This document shows positions 17,388-27,325 of a DNA stretch of 64,000 nucleotides, in pieces. A program made the position numbers and the translations under genes. Numbering within the stretch: position 1 is the stretch's first letter; each line of letters starts with the position of its first letter. The notes beneath the pieces were generated by a model. The model ran no database searches and was not told where the DNA came from. It saw only the letters and a list, made by a program, of their open reading frames with translations. Origin of the DNA: Streptomyces albireticuli (GTDB lineage: Bacteria; Actinomycetota; Actinomycetes; Streptomycetales; Streptomycetaceae); the NCBI RefSeq assembly GCF_002192455.1, contig NZ_CP021744.1, forward strand, positions 1,178,001-1,242,000, given 5' to 3'.

Positions 17388-18503
17388 GTGAAATATCTCG
17401 ACGAATACCGCGACCCGGAGCTCGCACGCCGGCTGCTGGACGAGCTCCACCGCACCGCCACCCACCCGTGGCAGATCATGGAGGTCTGCGGCGGCCAGAC
17501 CCACACCCTCGTCCGCCAGGGCATCGACGAACTCCTGCCCGCCGGAATGCGCATGATCCACGGCCCCGGTTGCCCGGTCTGCGTCACGCCGCTGGAGACC
17601 CTCGACCGCGCTATGGCCATCGCCGCCCGCCCAGGGGTGACCCTCGCCAGCTTCGGCGATATGCTCCGCGTCCCCGGCTCCCACACCGACCTGCTCGCCT
17701 TGAGGGCCCGCGGAGCGGACGTCCGCGTCGTCTACACCCCCATGGACGCGGTCAAGCTCGCCGAGGAGCACCCGGACCGGGACGTCGTCTTCCTCGCTGT
17801 CGGCTTCGAGACCACGGCCCCCGCCAACGCCATGGCCGTACTGCACGCTTCCCGCCTGGGGCTGCGGAACTTCAGCATGCTGGTCAGCCATGTCCTGGTC
17901 CCGCCCGCCATGACGGCGCTGCTGGAGTCACCCGAATGTGAGGTCCAGGCGTTCCTGGCCGCCGGGCACGTGTGTGCGGTCATGGGCTGGACGGAGTACG
18001 AACCCATCGTCGCCCGCTACCGGGTGCCGGTCGTGGTCACCGGCTTCGAACCGCTCGACCTGCTCGAAGGCATCCTTATGGCCACCCGGCAGCTCGAGGA
18101 CGGCAGGGCCGAGATCGAGAACCAGTACGTACGGGCCGTGCGCCGCCAGGGCAATGGCGAGGCGCAGTCCGCCGTCGCCCGCGTCTTCCAGGTCACCGAC
18201 CGTGCCTGGCGCGGCATTGGTGACCTCCCCCGCAGCGGCCTGGAACTCCGCCCGGAGCTCGCTTCGTTCGACGCCGCGCGGCGGTACGACGTCGACGGCC
18301 TGCACTCCGCGGAGGACCCCGAGTGCATCGCCGGCGGCATCCTCACCGGCGCGCGGCTGCCTACCGACTGCACCGCCTACGGAACCCGCTGCACGCCCCG
18401 CCACCCGCTCGGCGCGCCCATGGTGTCGACGGAGGGCACCTGCGCCGCTTTCCACGCCGCCGGACGGGTCGCCACGTCTGTCAAGGAGGGAACGTCCTCG
18501 TGA
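17388..18503 (+). CDS. hypD: Hydrogenase maturation protein HypD
   Basis: A 371-residue iron-sulfur scaffold on which the Fe(CN)2CO group is assembled with HypC and HypE. Diagnostic motifs are EVCGGQTH (Cys 34), HGPGCPVC (Cys 62 and 65), [10 protein letters not shown], and a C-terminal Cys cluster including [20 protein letters not shown]. Length is normal. It begins 10 bp after the large-subunit stop with GAGGAAAGCC upstream, and its stop overlaps the GTG of hypE. Confidence 0.96.
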   Translation: MKYLDEYRDPELARRLLDELHRTATHPWQIMEVCGGQTHTLVRQGIDELLPAGMRMIHGPGCPVCVTPLETLDRAMAIAARPGVTLASFGDMLRVPGSHTDLLALRARGADVRVVYTPMDAVKLAEEHPDRDVVFLAVGFETTAPANAMAVLHASRLGLRNFSMLVSHVLVPPAMTALLESPECEVQAFLAAGHVCAVMGWTEYEPIVARYRVPVVVTGFEPLDLLEGILMATRQLEDGRAEIENQYVRAVRRQGNGEAQSAVARVFQVTDRAWRGIGDLPRSGLELRPELASFDAARRYDVDGLHSAEDPECIAGGILTGARLPTDCTAYGTRCTPRHPLGAPMVSTEGTCAAFHAAGRVATSVKEGTSS

Positions 18504-19537
18504 TCACCGAATGCCCCGTACCCCGCGCGGAAACCGAGCGGGTGCTCCTCGGTCACGGAGCCGGCGGGCGGCTCACCGCGGAACTCCTGGAGCACACGGT
18601 TCTCCCCGCCTTCGGCGGGCAGGAAGGCCCGCTGGAGGACGCCTCGCTCCTTCCCGGTTCCGGGGGGCTGGTGATGAGCACGGACGGTTTCGTCGTCAGT
18701 CCGCTGTTCTTCCCCGGCGGCGACATCGGCTCCCTGGCCGTCCACGGCACCGTCAACGACCTGGCGATGCGCGGCGCCGAGCCCGTCGCCCTTTCCGTCG
18801 CCCTGATCGTGGAGGAAGGACTCGAACTGGGTCAGTTGGAGGCCGTACTGCGTTCGCTGGGCAAGGCGGCCCAGGAGGCGGGCGTGCCGGTGGTCACCGG
18901 AGACACCAAGGTGGTGGGCCGGGGCGCGGCCGACAAGGTGTTCATCACCACGACCGGCGTCGGCAAGCTCCTCCCCGGTCTTGCCGTCTCCGCCGCGAAT
19001 GCCCGCCCGGGCGACGCCGTGCTGCTGTCGGGCCCCATCGGCCTGCACGGAACGGCCGTGCTCAGCACGCGCGAAGGCCTGGGCTTCGAAGCCGACATCA
19101 CCTCCGACACCCGCCCCCTCCACCGCCTGGTGGCGGCCCTCGCCCCGCTCGGCGACCGGCTGCACGTCCTGCGTGATCCCACCCGGGGTGGGCTGGCCGC
19201 CGCACTCAACGAGGTCGCACGCGACTCAGCCGTGGCCGTGGGCATCGACGAGCGCGCCGTCCCGGTGCCGGAGCCGGTCGCGGCCGCCTGCGACATCCTC
19301 GGGCTCGACCCCCTGCACGTGGCCAACGAAGGCTGCATGGTCGTCTTCGTCGCACCGGATGCCGCCGATGCGGCCCTGGCGGAACTGCGCTCCCTGCCGG
19401 AAGGCAGTGGCGCGGTCCGCATCGGGGAAGTCCTGCCGGCCGACGGGCACCCCGGCCGTGTCGTCATGCGCACGGTCGTGGGCGCCCAGCGCATTATGGA
19501 CATGCCACTCGGCGAGCAGCTGCCCCGTATCTGCTGA
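18500..19537 (+). CDS. hypE: Hydrogenase maturation protein HypE
   Basis: A 345-residue AIR-synthase-like enzyme that dehydrates the HypF-derived thiocarboxamide to thiocyanate on its C-terminal Cys. The sequence shows GHGAGGRLT near the start, [37 protein letters not shown], and it ends in PRIC, the catalytic C-terminus. GTG start overlaps the hypD stop (GTGA). It is the last gene of the hydrogenase operon; the inverted repeat of an IS5-family element starts 24 bp after its stop, so nothing further is read with it. Genes for HypA and HypB are not in this locus. Confidence 0.96.
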   Translation: MITECPVPRAETERVLLGHGAGGRLTAELLEHTVLPAFGGQEGPLEDASLLPGSGGLVMSTDGFVVSPLFFPGGDIGSLAVHGTVNDLAMRGAEPVALSVALIVEEGLELGQLEAVLRSLGKAAQEAGVPVVTGDTKVVGRGAADKVFITTTGVGKLLPGLAVSAANARPGDAVLLSGPIGLHGTAVLSTREGLGFEADITSDTRPLHRLVAALAPLGDRLHVLRDPTRGGLAAALNEVARDSAVAVGIDERAVPVPEPVAAACDILGLDPLHVANEGCMVVFVAPDAADAALAELRSLPEGSGAVRIGEVLPADGHPGRVVMRTVVGAQRIMDMPLGEQLPRIC

Positions 19538-19744
19538 CGCCACCTCCCGCGAAGGCGCCCAGGGCGTGTCCGGTGAGTCGTGAATCGATATGGGGTCCTC
19601 ATGTGGTGCCGGTTGCGGGCGGGCGGTCTCTCAGGGGTGAACCAGGGGTTCGGTCAGGGGGATTACTGATAGGCAACGGTGGCCGCGCACAGCAGAGTTG
19701 ATCTTGTTTCCAAGGTCCGTCGATGATGTTCTGGAGGAACCTCC

Positions 19745-20878
19745 GTGCGCAAACGCCTCGCGCTCACCGCCCTTGCCTTGGCCACCGCCGTCACCGCCGG
19801 GGTGGCGGTACCCGCAACCGCCGCCGGTCCAGACCCTGTGCGACAGGGACTGGAGACACTGGTGCACTCCGACGGCGCGCCAGGCGCGCTGGCGAGCGTG
19901 CGGGATGGTGCCGGGCGCGTCCGCTCCTATACCGAGGGGGAAGGGGACCGTGACACGCACGCGAAGGTGCCCCGGGACGGCCAGGTGCGGATCGGTAGCG
20001 TGAGCAAGACGTTCACTGCGGTGGTCGTGCTGCAACTGGTCGGCGAAGGCAAGATCGGCCTGGACGACAAGGTGGAAAAGCACCTGCCGGGGCTCGTGCG
20101 CGGGAAGGGGATCGACGGACACCAGATCACGGTGCGTCAGCTCCTTCAGCACACCAGCGGACTTCCCGACTACGAAGAGGACGTCACCAGCGACATCCTG
20201 GAACGCCGCTACGTCTCACCCCGCACCGCCCTGGACATCGCCCTCCGGCACGAAGCCGCCTTCACACCGGGAGCGAAGGGGAAGTGGAGATACAGCAGCA
20301 CGAACTACCTGCTGGCCGGGCTGATCGTGGAGAAGGTCACCGGACGGCCCTTCGCCGAGGAGGTCACCAGGCGCGTCATCCAGCGCGTCGGGCTGCGCCA
20401 TACGTATTTCCCCGCCCCCGGTGAGACGACCATCCGGGAGCGCCACCCCCAGGGCTACCGCCAGGACCAGCCCGGCGCTGTACGCGATGTCACCGAGATC
20501 GACCCCTCCGCGTCCTGGGCGGCAGGCGCGATGGTCTCCACCAACTCCGACCTGAACGCCTTCTTTTCCGCGCTGCTGGGCGGCCGTCTCCTCGACAAGC
20601 CCCAGCTCGACGCGATGCGCACCACCGTGCGGATGAGGGAGAACGACCCGGACCACAACGCCGGGCTGGGAATCATCACGATGCCGCTGCCGTGCAACGA
20701 CGACCAAGGCCGCAAGCGCGTCGCCTGGGCCCACAGCGGCACCATCCCCGGCTACGGGACTTGGACCGCGGCCACCGACGACGGCCGCGCCGCGAGCGTC
20801 ACGATGACCCTGGAGATCACGACCAACGAAGCCGTGGAACACCTCCAGAAGACCGTGGCATCGGCCCTGTGCCGCTGA
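19745..20878 (+). CDS. Secreted serine hydrolase (D-Ala-D-Ala carboxypeptidase/class C beta-lactamase family)
   Basis: A 377-residue exported enzyme. Residues 1-27 are a Sec signal peptide (MRKRLALTALALATA, cut near ATAAG). The active-site triad motifs are present: SVSK (S-x-x-K, Ser near residue 80), YSSTNY (Y-x-N type, near 185), and HSGTIPG (replacing KTG, near 335). This is the pattern of Streptomyces R61-like carboxypeptidases and esterases. GTG start with GGAGGAACCTCC just upstream. It lies between the inverted repeats of an IS5-family element, pointing away from the transposase, so it looks like passenger cargo. Substrate cannot be told from sequence. Confidence 0.85.
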   Translation: MRKRLALTALALATAVTAGVAVPATAAGPDPVRQGLETLVHSDGAPGALASVRDGAGRVRSYTEGEGDRDTHAKVPRDGQVRIGSVSKTFTAVVVLQLVGEGKIGLDDKVEKHLPGLVRGKGIDGHQITVRQLLQHTSGLPDYEEDVTSDILERRYVSPRTALDIALRHEAAFTPGAKGKWRYSSTNYLLAGLIVEKVTGRPFAEEVTRRVIQRVGLRHTYFPAPGETTIRERHPQGYRQDQPGAVRDVTEIDPSASWAAGAMVSTNSDLNAFFSALLGGRLLDKPQLDAMRTTVRMRENDPDHNAGLGIITMPLPCNDDQGRKRVAWAHSGTIPGYGTWTAATDDGRAASVTMTLEITTNEAVEHLQKTVASALCR

Positions 20879-20966
20879 ACCACCGCTGCCCACTCTCGCG
20901 GACGTACGCTTCTCCGCGGCCTCCCCGTCGCGCCGGGTCCCGTTTCATGAACGGCTGAACCGCAGG

Positions 20967-21866
20967 TTACCGACGTAGCCGGAGGCGGAGGGAAGCGACC
21001 GTCACGGTGCTGGGGAAAACGTAAGCCCGCTTATCGAAGCGTGTCGCCACAGCCCGGTTCGTTTTCAGCTTACTGATCAGTCGCTCTACTTCATTCCGGC
21101 GCTTGCAGACCGACTTGTCGAACCCGGTGGGCCGACCGCCCTCGCTTCCACGGCGTCGTCGGTCGGCCCGCTGATTCTCCGGCTCCGGGACAGTGTGCTT
21201 GATCTGCCGACGCCGCAGACAGCGGCGGTTGCGGCGGGAGCTGTACGCCTAATAGGCATCGAGGTCGCCGCTCAGATGGTCGGGACGGGTGCGGGGATGC
21301 CCGCCGGCCGGGCGTGGGACACGGATGCGGTCCAACACCGGGATCATCTGCGGCGCGTCGCCCCACTGCCCCGGAGTGAGCAGCAGGGCCAGGGGCCGCA
21401 GTCCGCCTTCACCGGCCAGGTGAATCTTCGTGCTGAGCCCGCCCCGTGAGCGGCCAAGGGCTTCATCAGCGCGGTGCTGGGCAGCTCGGGAGCGCCTGTC
21501 GGCCTGCCGTGCGGGCTGCTTGCGTGCACCAGCAGCATGTTGGCGGGCGCGGCACACAGTGGAGTCAACGCTCACCATGGACCAGTCCACACGTCCTTCA
21601 GTATCGGCATCTGCCTGGACAGCCCGCAGGATCCGGTCCCATGTACCGTCGGTCGACCACCGGCGATGACGATCATGAACCGTCTTCCACTTCCCGAACC
21701 GCCCCGGCAGATCCCGCCACGGAACGCCCGTGCGAAGCCGGAAGAGGATCCCGTTGACCACTCGGCGATGGTTCGCCCAACGCCCGCCTCGCCCCACGTT
21801 CTTGGGCAAGTGCACCTCAAGCCGCACCCACTCCTTGCTAGAAAGATCAACCCGCCCCGCACTCAC
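20967..21866 (-). pseudogene. IS5-family (IS427-group) transposase, broken by an amber codon
   Basis: The full-length frame is 300 codons, but codon 206 (bases 21249-21251) is TAG. Before it lie the N-terminal IS5 domain (EWVRLEVHLP, NGILFRLRTGVPWRDLP, VDSTVCRARQHAAGARK) and RSRGGLSTKIHLAGEG. After it the same frame continues with AYSSRRNRR, GGRPTGFDK, RNEVERLISKLK and KRAYVF. Compared with the neighbouring IS (LLADKAYTSRRNRR), the region has DLDAY inserted before the stop: four extra codons plus AAG changed to TAG. The element is probably immobile unless helped by another copy. Confidence 0.85.
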
Positions 21867-21932
21867 CGAAACGACCCGCCATCAGCCAGGTCACACGACC
21901 CGTCGGACACGCCCTAGGCACTGTTTCTCGGA

Positions 21933-22864
21933 TCATGTTCGGAGCCAGATAGCGAGGGCTGCGAGTGTGACGGTGCCGAGGTAGATATAGGCGCGTTTCT
22001 CGTAGCGGGTGGCGACGGCGCGGAAGCCTTTGAGGCGGTTGATGGCGCGTTCGACGGTGTTGCGCTTCTTGTAGCGTTCGCTGTCGAAGCCGATGGGCCG
22101 GCCGCCTCGGGATCCTCGGTTCTGCCGGTGTCTGCGCTGGTAGAGACGTTCGGGGATGGTGTGCCGGATTCCGCGTCGCCGCAGGTAGCGGCGATTTCTC
22201 CGAGACGTGTAGGCCTTGTCCGCCAGGAGATGGTCGGGCCGGGTGCGGGGCCGTCCGGCTCCGGCCCGGGGCACGCGGACCTGCTCCAGCACGCGCTCGA
22301 GCTGTGGGCCGTCGCCGTGGTGTCCGGGTGTCAGGACGAGGGCGAGGGGTCGGCATCGTCCCTCGGCGACGAGATGGATCTTGGTGGTGAATCCTCCGCG
22401 GGAACGTCCGAGACACTCGCCGATCTGACCACCTCCTCCAGTCGGACGGCCAGTTTCCGTAGCACCGGATCGACCTGGTTCGTCCCCCGGCCGGCCCCCT
22501 TTTGAGGAACCGCGGCCGCCGACGCTTTCCTCGCGCCAGCGGCGTGCTGGTGAGCCCGCACCGCCGTCGAGTCCACCGACACGTCCCAGTCGATCCCGCC
22601 CGCGGCGTCCTCGGCTGCCTGGATGCGAGACAGCAGCATCTTCCACGTTCCATCAGCTGACCAGCGACGATGCCGTTTGTAGACCGTTTCCCACGGCCCG
22701 AACCGCTCCGGCAGGTCCCGCCACTGCACCCCAGTCCTCACCCGGTAGAGCACACCGTTGATCACCCGACGGTGATCGCTCCACCGGCCCCCACGCGCAC
22801 CACCAGGAGGTAAGAACGACTCCAGTCGATCCCACTCCGCGTTCGTCAAATCCCCACGGCCCAT
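21933..22864 (-). CDS. IS5-family transposase made by -1 frameshift
   Basis: Two overlapping frames encode one transposase of about 310 residues. The first carries the N-terminal domain (DLTNAEWDRLESFLPP, GVQWRDLPERFG, VDSTAVRAHQHAAGARK). The second gives the rest of the DDE domain (RSRGGFTTKIHLV, HLLADKAYTSRRNRRYLRRR, GGRPIGFD, NTVERAINRLKGFRAVATRY). On the minus strand the slippery heptamer A AAG GGG occurs at 22502-22496 in the correct phase for a -1 shift. The ATG at 22864 gives the usual family N-terminus; a GTG at 22891 would extend it by nine residues. Ribosomal frameshifting is typical of IS427-group elements. Confidence 0.88.
22496..22502 (-). promoter_or_regulatory. Slippery heptamer for -1 frameshift
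   Basis: AAAGGGG, read as A AAG GGG in the first transposase frame. A -1 slip re-pairs as AAA GGG and enters the frame that encodes the conserved DDE region. The heptamer has the X XXY YYZ form. Confidence 0.65.
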
Positions 22865-22972
22865 ACAGCCAGCATGACCCCAACACCCCACTCAGGTAAG
22901 GAGATCCGAGAAACAGTGCCTAGGTGAGTCACCGGACCGGGAGACCACGGAAGTGAGGAAGGCGCACCGCGG

Positions 22973-23995
22973 TTACCGCTCCGTCCCTCTTCCGCCGACG
23001 CCGGGCGGCACGAGTGTGTTGTCGCCGGTCCGACCGGCGAAGTGGTCGGCGATGTTCCGGGCGGTGGTCCCGACGATCTCCTCGACCGCGTCCCGGCTGA
23101 AGTAACCCTGGTGGGAGGTGACCAGGACGTTGCCGAAGGTCATCAGCCGGGCCAGGGTGTCGTCCGCCATCACCTCCAGCGACTTGTCGAAGAAGAAGAC
23201 GCCCGCCTCCTCCTCGTACACGTCCAGGCCCACGCCCATGAGCCGACCTGCGAGCAGGGTCTCCACCAGCGCGTGGGCGTCGACGAGCCCTCCCCTGCTC
23301 GTGTTGATCAGGATGGCGTCGTCCTGCATCAGCGCCAGCGCCGCCGCATCCACCACGTGGTAGGTCCGGGGCACCAGCGGTGCGTGCAGGCTCAGCAGGT
23401 CGGACTCCGCGAACAACCGGTCTCGTTCGACGTACTCCACGCCCAGCGCGCGGCACTCGTCGCTCGGCGCGACGTCGTACCCCAGCAACCGCATGCCGAA
23501 GCCGGCGGCGATGCGGGCGAACGCCGTGCCGATCTTGCCGGTGCCCAGGATGCCGGCGGTGCGCCCGTGGAAGTCCCGGCCCATCAGCCCGTCCAGCCGG
23601 AAGTCGAAGTCCCGCGTGCGGGTCACCGCCCTCGGGATCCTGCGGTTGACCGCCAGGGCCAGCGCCCAGGCGAACTCCGCCACCGAGTACGGCGAGTACC
23701 AGGACACCCGGGCCACCGACAGGCCGAGCGCCCGCGCCGCCGTCAGATCGATGTTGTTGTAACCGGTGGCCCGCTGAGTGACGAGTTCCGTGCCGCCGGC
23801 GGCGAGAGTCCGCAGCACCTCCTCGTCCAGGACGTCGTTGACGCTGCTGCACACCACCTGGCGGCCCGCCGCCGTCGCTGCCGTGTCCCGGTCCAGGATG
23901 AGGTCCAGGCAGCGCAGGTCGTACTTCCCGCCCAGTGCTCGTTCCAGCAGAGGCCGCTCATCGGCGGTCACTCCGTATGCGACGACTCCCACCAT
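22973..23995 (-). CDS. D-lactate dehydrogenase (2-hydroxyacid dehydrogenase family)
   Basis: A 340-residue NAD-dependent enzyme that reduces pyruvate to D-lactate in the cytoplasm. The Rossmann motif GILGTGKIGTAFA lies near residue 147. The family's catalytic Arg is in NTSRGGLVD, the Glu in LDVYEEEAG, and the His in TSHQGYF. NNIDLTAAR and YSPYSVAEF are typical of fermentative LdhA rather than of glyoxylate or phosphoglycerate dehydrogenases. ATG start; no obvious partner gene. In this hydrogenase and stress-protein neighbourhood it would serve NADH disposal at low oxygen. The intact IS lies 50 bp downstream of its stop. Confidence 0.88.
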   Translation of the reverse strand: MVGVVAYGVTADERPLLERALGGKYDLRCLDLILDRDTAATAAGRQVVCSSVNDVLDEEVLRTLAAGGTELVTQRATGYNNIDLTAARALGLSVARVSWYSPYSVAEFAWALALAVNRRIPRAVTRTRDFDFRLDGLMGRDFHGRTAGILGTGKIGTAFARIAAGFGMRLLGYDVAPSDECRALGVEYVERDRLFAESDLLSLHAPLVPRTYHVVDAAALALMQDDAILINTSRGGLVDAHALVETLLAGRLMGVGLDVYEEEAGVFFFDKSLEVMADDTLARLMTFGNVLVTSHQGYFSRDAVEEIVGTTARNIADHFAGRTGDNTLVPPGVGGRGTER

Positions 23996-24078
23996 GATCC
24001 CGCGCTCCCGTCAGCCGGTACTCCATACCCATGATCCGGGCATTGTCGATGGTTGCTCAGACGTACCGTCCATCGGTG

Positions 24079-26577
24079 TCACAGCCCTGTACTCCGGCTG
24101 CGGGGCATGGCTGCCCAGCGGCGTAGCCGGGAGGAGTTGATGACGACGGAGAGGGAGGAGAGAGCCATGGCGGCCGCGGCGATGATGGGGCTGAGGCGGA
24201 TGCCCCACAACGGGTAGAGGGCACCGGCGGCGACGGGGACGCCGACGGCGTTGTAAACGAGGGCGAAGAACAGGTTCTGGCGGATGTTGCGCATCGTGGC
24301 GCGCGACAGCCTGATGGCGGTGACGACGCCGGTCAGCGAGCCGGTGATGAGAGTGATGTCGGCGGCCTCGATGGCCACGTCGGTGCCGGTGCCGATGGCG
24401 AGTCCGACGTCGGCGGCGGCCAGGGCGGGGGCGTCATTGATGCCGTCGCCGACCATGCCCACCGTGCGCCCCTCTGCCTGCAGGCGCCGGACCTCGTCGG
24501 CCTTGTGCTCGGGCAGGACCTCGGCCAGGACCCGCTCCACGCCGACCTGTGCGCCGATGGCCTCGGCGGTGCGGGCGTTGTCGCCAGTGATGATGACGAC
24601 GTCCAGGCCGAGCTGCTTGAGCGCGGTGATGGTGTCGGCGGAGTCCTCCTTGACGGTGTCGGCGACCGCGAGCACTCCGGCCGGGCGTCCGTCGACGGCG
24701 GTGAGGACGGGGGTCTTGCCCTGGGCGGAGAATCCCGTCGCGACTGCTTCGAGCGCGGAGGTGTCGATGCCGGCGTCGGTGAGCAGACGGGCGGTGCCCA
24801 CCAGCACGGCGTGACCGGCGACCGTCGCCCGAACACCTTTGCCGGTCACGGAGGTGAAGTCGCTCGCCTCGGGCAGGGTGAGGCCACGTTCGCGGGTGCC
24901 GGTGACGATCGCTGCGGCGAGCGGGTGCTCGCTGGCCTCCTCGGCCGCGGCGACCAGCGTCAGCATCTCGTCCTTGGTGATGCCCTGGGCTGCGTGGACG
25001 TCGGTGAGGACGGGCTTTCCCGCGGTGACGGTGCCGGTCTTGTCCAGGACGATGGTGTCGAGCTTGTGGGCGGTCTCCAGGGCTTCGGCGGAGCGGATGA
25101 GGATGCCGGCCTGCGCGCCCTTGCCGGTGCCGACCATGACCGACAGCGGAGTGGCCAGACCGAGTGCGCAAGGGCAGGCGATGATCAGCACGGCCACCGC
25201 CGAGACGAGCGCGAGGGTCAGCGCGGGGGCGGGGCCGATGGTGAACCAGACGGCGAACGTCGCGATCGCGACGGCTATCACGGCGGGCACGAAGTAGGCG
25301 GAGACGGCGTCGGCGAGGCGCTGGATGGGGGCCTTGGACGCCTGGGCCTGCTGAACGAGGCGGATGATCTGGGCGAGCATGGTGTCGGCGCCGACCTTCG
25401 CGGCGCGTACGCGCAAGGATCCCGTGCCGTTGACGGTGGCGCCGATGACGGTGTCCCCGGCCCGCTTGGTGACCGGCATGGGCTCGCCAGTGACCATGGA
25501 CTCGTCCACCGGCGAGGAGCCCGACAGCACCTCGGCGTCGACCGGTACCTTCTCGCCGGGCCGGACGATGATCTCGTCGCCGACGACGACGTCCTCGACG
25601 GGGACCTCTTGCTGCATGCCCTCGCGGATCACCCGGGCGGTACGGGCCTGGAGCCCGAGCAGGGCGCGGATAGCCTCTCCGGTGCCGGCCCTGGCGCGGG
25701 CCTCCAGCAGGCGGCCGAGCAGGATCAGAGCGAGGATCACCCCGACCGCCTCGAAGTACACCCCGCGCACGTCCACCGGGAACAGAGTGGGGGCGACGGT
25801 GACGAGCAGGCTGTAGCCGTAGGCGGCGGTGGTACCCAGGGTGATCAGGGAGTTCATGTCGGCGCCACGGTGGCGCAGAGTCAGCCAGCCTGTGGAGTGG
25901 ATCGGCCACCCGGTGTAAAACATCACCGGTGTGACGAGCACGAGCTGGAGCCAGTGGTTGAGCAGCCAGCCGGGCACCCAGGCGGCACCGAACAGCTCGT
26001 GGGCCATGACGGCGAACAGCACCGGCAGGGTCAGGACCGCGCCGACGGCGACCCGGCGGGTCAGGTCCGAGATCTCCGCCCGCCGCTCGGCGGACTCGAC
26101 TGCCTCCGCCTCGGCCGCCGGTCCCTCGGACGGTGCCCCAGCTGCGGGCCTGGCCGCTGCCTCTGGCTCGCCCCCAGTGGCGGCCGGTGGTGTCATGTCC
26201 TCCGCCGGCTCGACCACGAGCGTTCCGCGGATCATGTTCATCCCGCAGGCGAAGCCGAAGGACCCGGCCCGGTCGGGGCTGAGCCGCACCATGGTGCGGG
26301 TGAAGGCAGGGAGCGCCGCGCTGACGTGCAGATCGGGGAAGACCACCCGGGAGGTGCACTCCCCGGTCTCCCGCCGGTCGAAGACCAGCTCCGCCGGCAC
26401 GCCCTGGCGCAGCAGGACGACGTCGGGGCTGTAGCCGCCCCGCACCGTGATGTCGGCCCGCTGGACACCGTCTTCGATCTTCGCGGCGCCGGCTCTGCGG
26501 GGTCCGAAGAAGAACCATCCCAGGGCCGCGATCAGCCCTGCCGCTACCACAGCCGCGATGGCGTCGGCGACACCCAT
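24079..26577 (-). CDS. copA: Copper P1B-type ATPase with N-terminal cupredoxin domain
   Basis: An 832-residue heavy-metal exporter. It begins with a membrane anchor (about 4-24), then a cupredoxin-like domain (about 40-125) with possible ligands Cys 74, His 84, Cys 111 and Met 113/115, in place of the usual HMA domain. A Pro/Ala-rich linker and the ATPase core follow: TGEP (363-366), the copper-type CPC motif (468-470), DKTGT (512-516), [16 protein letters not shown], and C-terminal helices with YNAVGVP and [15 protein letters not shown]. The ATG at 26577 follows GGAGGCCTGTC; the upstream in-frame extension is rejected. Divergent from the SHOCT gene, within a copper locus ending in a DUF305 gene. 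Copper specificity is inferred. Confidence 0.9.
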   Translation of the reverse strand: MGVADAIAAVVAAGLIAALGWFFFGPRRAGAAKIEDGVQRADITVRGGYSPDVVLLRQGVPAELVFDRRETGECTSRVVFPDLHVSAALPAFTRTMVRLSPDRAGSFGFACGMNMIRGTLVVEPAEDMTPPAATGGEPEAAARPAAGAPSEGPAAEAEAVESAERRAEISDLTRRVAVGAVLTLPVLFAVMAHELFGAAWVPGWLLNHWLQLVLVTPVMFYTGWPIHSTGWLTLRHRGADMNSLITLGTTAAYGYSLLVTVAPTLFPVDVRGVYFEAVGVILALILLGRLLEARARAGTGEAIRALLGLQARTARVIREGMQQEVPVEDVVVGDEIIVRPGEKVPVDAEVLSGSSPVDESMVTGEPMPVTKRAGDTVIGATVNGTGSLRVRAAKVGADTMLAQIIRLVQQAQASKAPIQRLADAVSAYFVPAVIAVAIATFAVWFTIGPAPALTLALVSAVAVLIIACPCALGLATPLSVMVGTGKGAQAGILIRSAEALETAHKLDTIVLDKTGTVTAGKPVLTDVHAAQGITKDEMLTLVAAAEEASEHPLAAAIVTGTRERGLTLPEASDFTSVTGKGVRATVAGHAVLVGTARLLTDAGIDTSALEAVATGFSAQGKTPVLTAVDGRPAGVLAVADTVKEDSADTITALKQLGLDVVIITGDNARTAEAIGAQVGVERVLAEVLPEHKADEVRRLQAEGRTVGMVGDGINDAPALAAADVGLAIGTGTDVAIEAADITLITGSLTGVVTAIRLSRATMRNIRQNLFFALVYNAVGVPVAAGALYPLWGIRLSPIIAAAAMALSSLSVVINSSRLRRWAAMPRSRSTGL

Positions 26578-26771
26578 GACAGGCCTCCGTCCCTGGCCGG
26601 AACCGCCTCGTTCACCTTCCAGCCTGCATCGCGACAAACAAGAGGGCCCACTCACCCGCGCGAACGAGCCCTCCGTCCTCCACCAGTCGGCGCGACAAGG
26701 AGAGACCATGGAGGTAGGTGCCCCCCCACCGCAGGACCCGTACCCCGGATGACCTGGGGAAGTGAAGCGCA

Positions 26772-27065
26772 ATGATGTTCTGGTACGGCCACGGCATGAG
26801 TGGCTGGGGCTGGTTCGCAATGACGATCAGCATGATCCTGTTCTGGGGGCTGATCATCACCGTCGCCGTGCTCCTCTTCCGGTCCCTCGCCCGCCCGGCA
26901 GTCCCGCCCGGTGGCGAACACACCAGCTGGCACAAAGGCCCCGCGCCCGGCAGCCCCGAACAGATCCTCGCCGAGCGGTACGCACGCGGCGAGATCGACG
27001 AGGAGGAATACCAGCGTCGCCTGGCCACTCTCCGCGGCTCGCCACCGGGCCCGGCGAAACCCTGA
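26772..27065 (+). CDS. Small membrane protein with SHOCT domain
   Basis: A 97-residue protein with one N-terminal membrane helix (about 14-38) rich in Met, His and Trp, a short linker, and a C-terminal SHOCT domain ([20 protein letters not shown]). SHOCT-tailed membrane proteins are common beside copper and other metal transporters in actinobacteria and may modulate oligomers or proteolysis. It is divergent from the copper ATPase across 194 bp and followed by another small membrane gene. Confidence 0.85.
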   Translation: MMFWYGHGMSGWGWFAMTISMILFWGLIITVAVLLFRSLARPAVPPGGEHTSWHKGPAPGSPEQILAERYARGEIDEEEYQRRLATLRGSPPGPAKP

Positions 27066-27118
27066 CCGGGCAGGCTCCCGCCCTCCGCCTTTGGCGCTCG
27101 CCCACCGAGGAGCGCGTC

Positions 27119-27325
27119 ATGAGCACCCACGCAAGTTCCCCAGGGCACGGCAAGCGAGGCGGGCACGGATGGATGATGATCACCTGCTGTGTCCCGATGC
27201 TCGTCGCGGCGATCATGCTGGTCGCCACGGGCCTCCTCAGCCCCGGATTTCTCATCACCGCGGTCATGTGCATGGGCATGATGGTGCTGATGATGCGCGG
27301 CATGGGCCGCGACAACCGCTCCTGA
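27119..27325 (+). CDS. Small Met-rich membrane protein
   Basis: A 68-residue protein with two closely spaced hydrophobic segments (about 19-40 and 44-60), the second dominated by Met (MCMGMMVLMMRGM). GAGGAGCGCGTC lies before the ATG. It sits 53 bp after the SHOCT gene and points toward the DUF305 gene. Met- and Cys-rich transmembrane segments and the neighbours suggest a role in copper handling. No named family is recognised. Confidence 0.6.
   Translation: MSTHASSPGHGKRGGHGWMMITCCVPMLVAAIMLVATGLLSPGFLITAVMCMGMMVLMMRGMGRDNRS

Larger units (their letters stand above)
19562..21914. mobile_element. IS5-family element with passenger serine hydrolase (2.35 kb)
   Basis: The ends are inverted repeats that begin GGGCGTGTCCG. 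The outer 11 bp are perfect, and 18 of the first 21 match between 19562-19582 and the complement of 21894-21914. Inside are a leftward IS427-group transposase pseudogene next to the right end and a rightward secreted serine hydrolase gene filling the rest. No second copy of the repeat occurs between the two genes, so both lie within one pair of ends. Flanking dinucleotides are CA (left) and TA (right); a clean TA duplication is therefore not present. Confidence 0.6.
21917..22920. mobile_element. IS5-family, IS427-group insertion sequence (1,004 bp), intact
   Basis: Perfect 18-bp terminal inverted repeats, GGCACTGTTTCTCGGATC at 21917-21934 and its complement at 22903-22920. Both ends are flanked by TA (21915-21916 and 22921-22922), the target duplication expected for the IS427 group. 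The single transposase gene is split into two frames joined by a -1 shift site. The left TA is also the right flank of the preceding IS element, so this copy inserted exactly at that element's edge. Confidence 0.93.

Noticed and set aside
19562..21914. Two separate IS remnants instead of one element with a passenger
   Set aside because: Not excluded, but no second end or second transposase fragment is visible between the hydrolase and the transposase, so one element is simpler.
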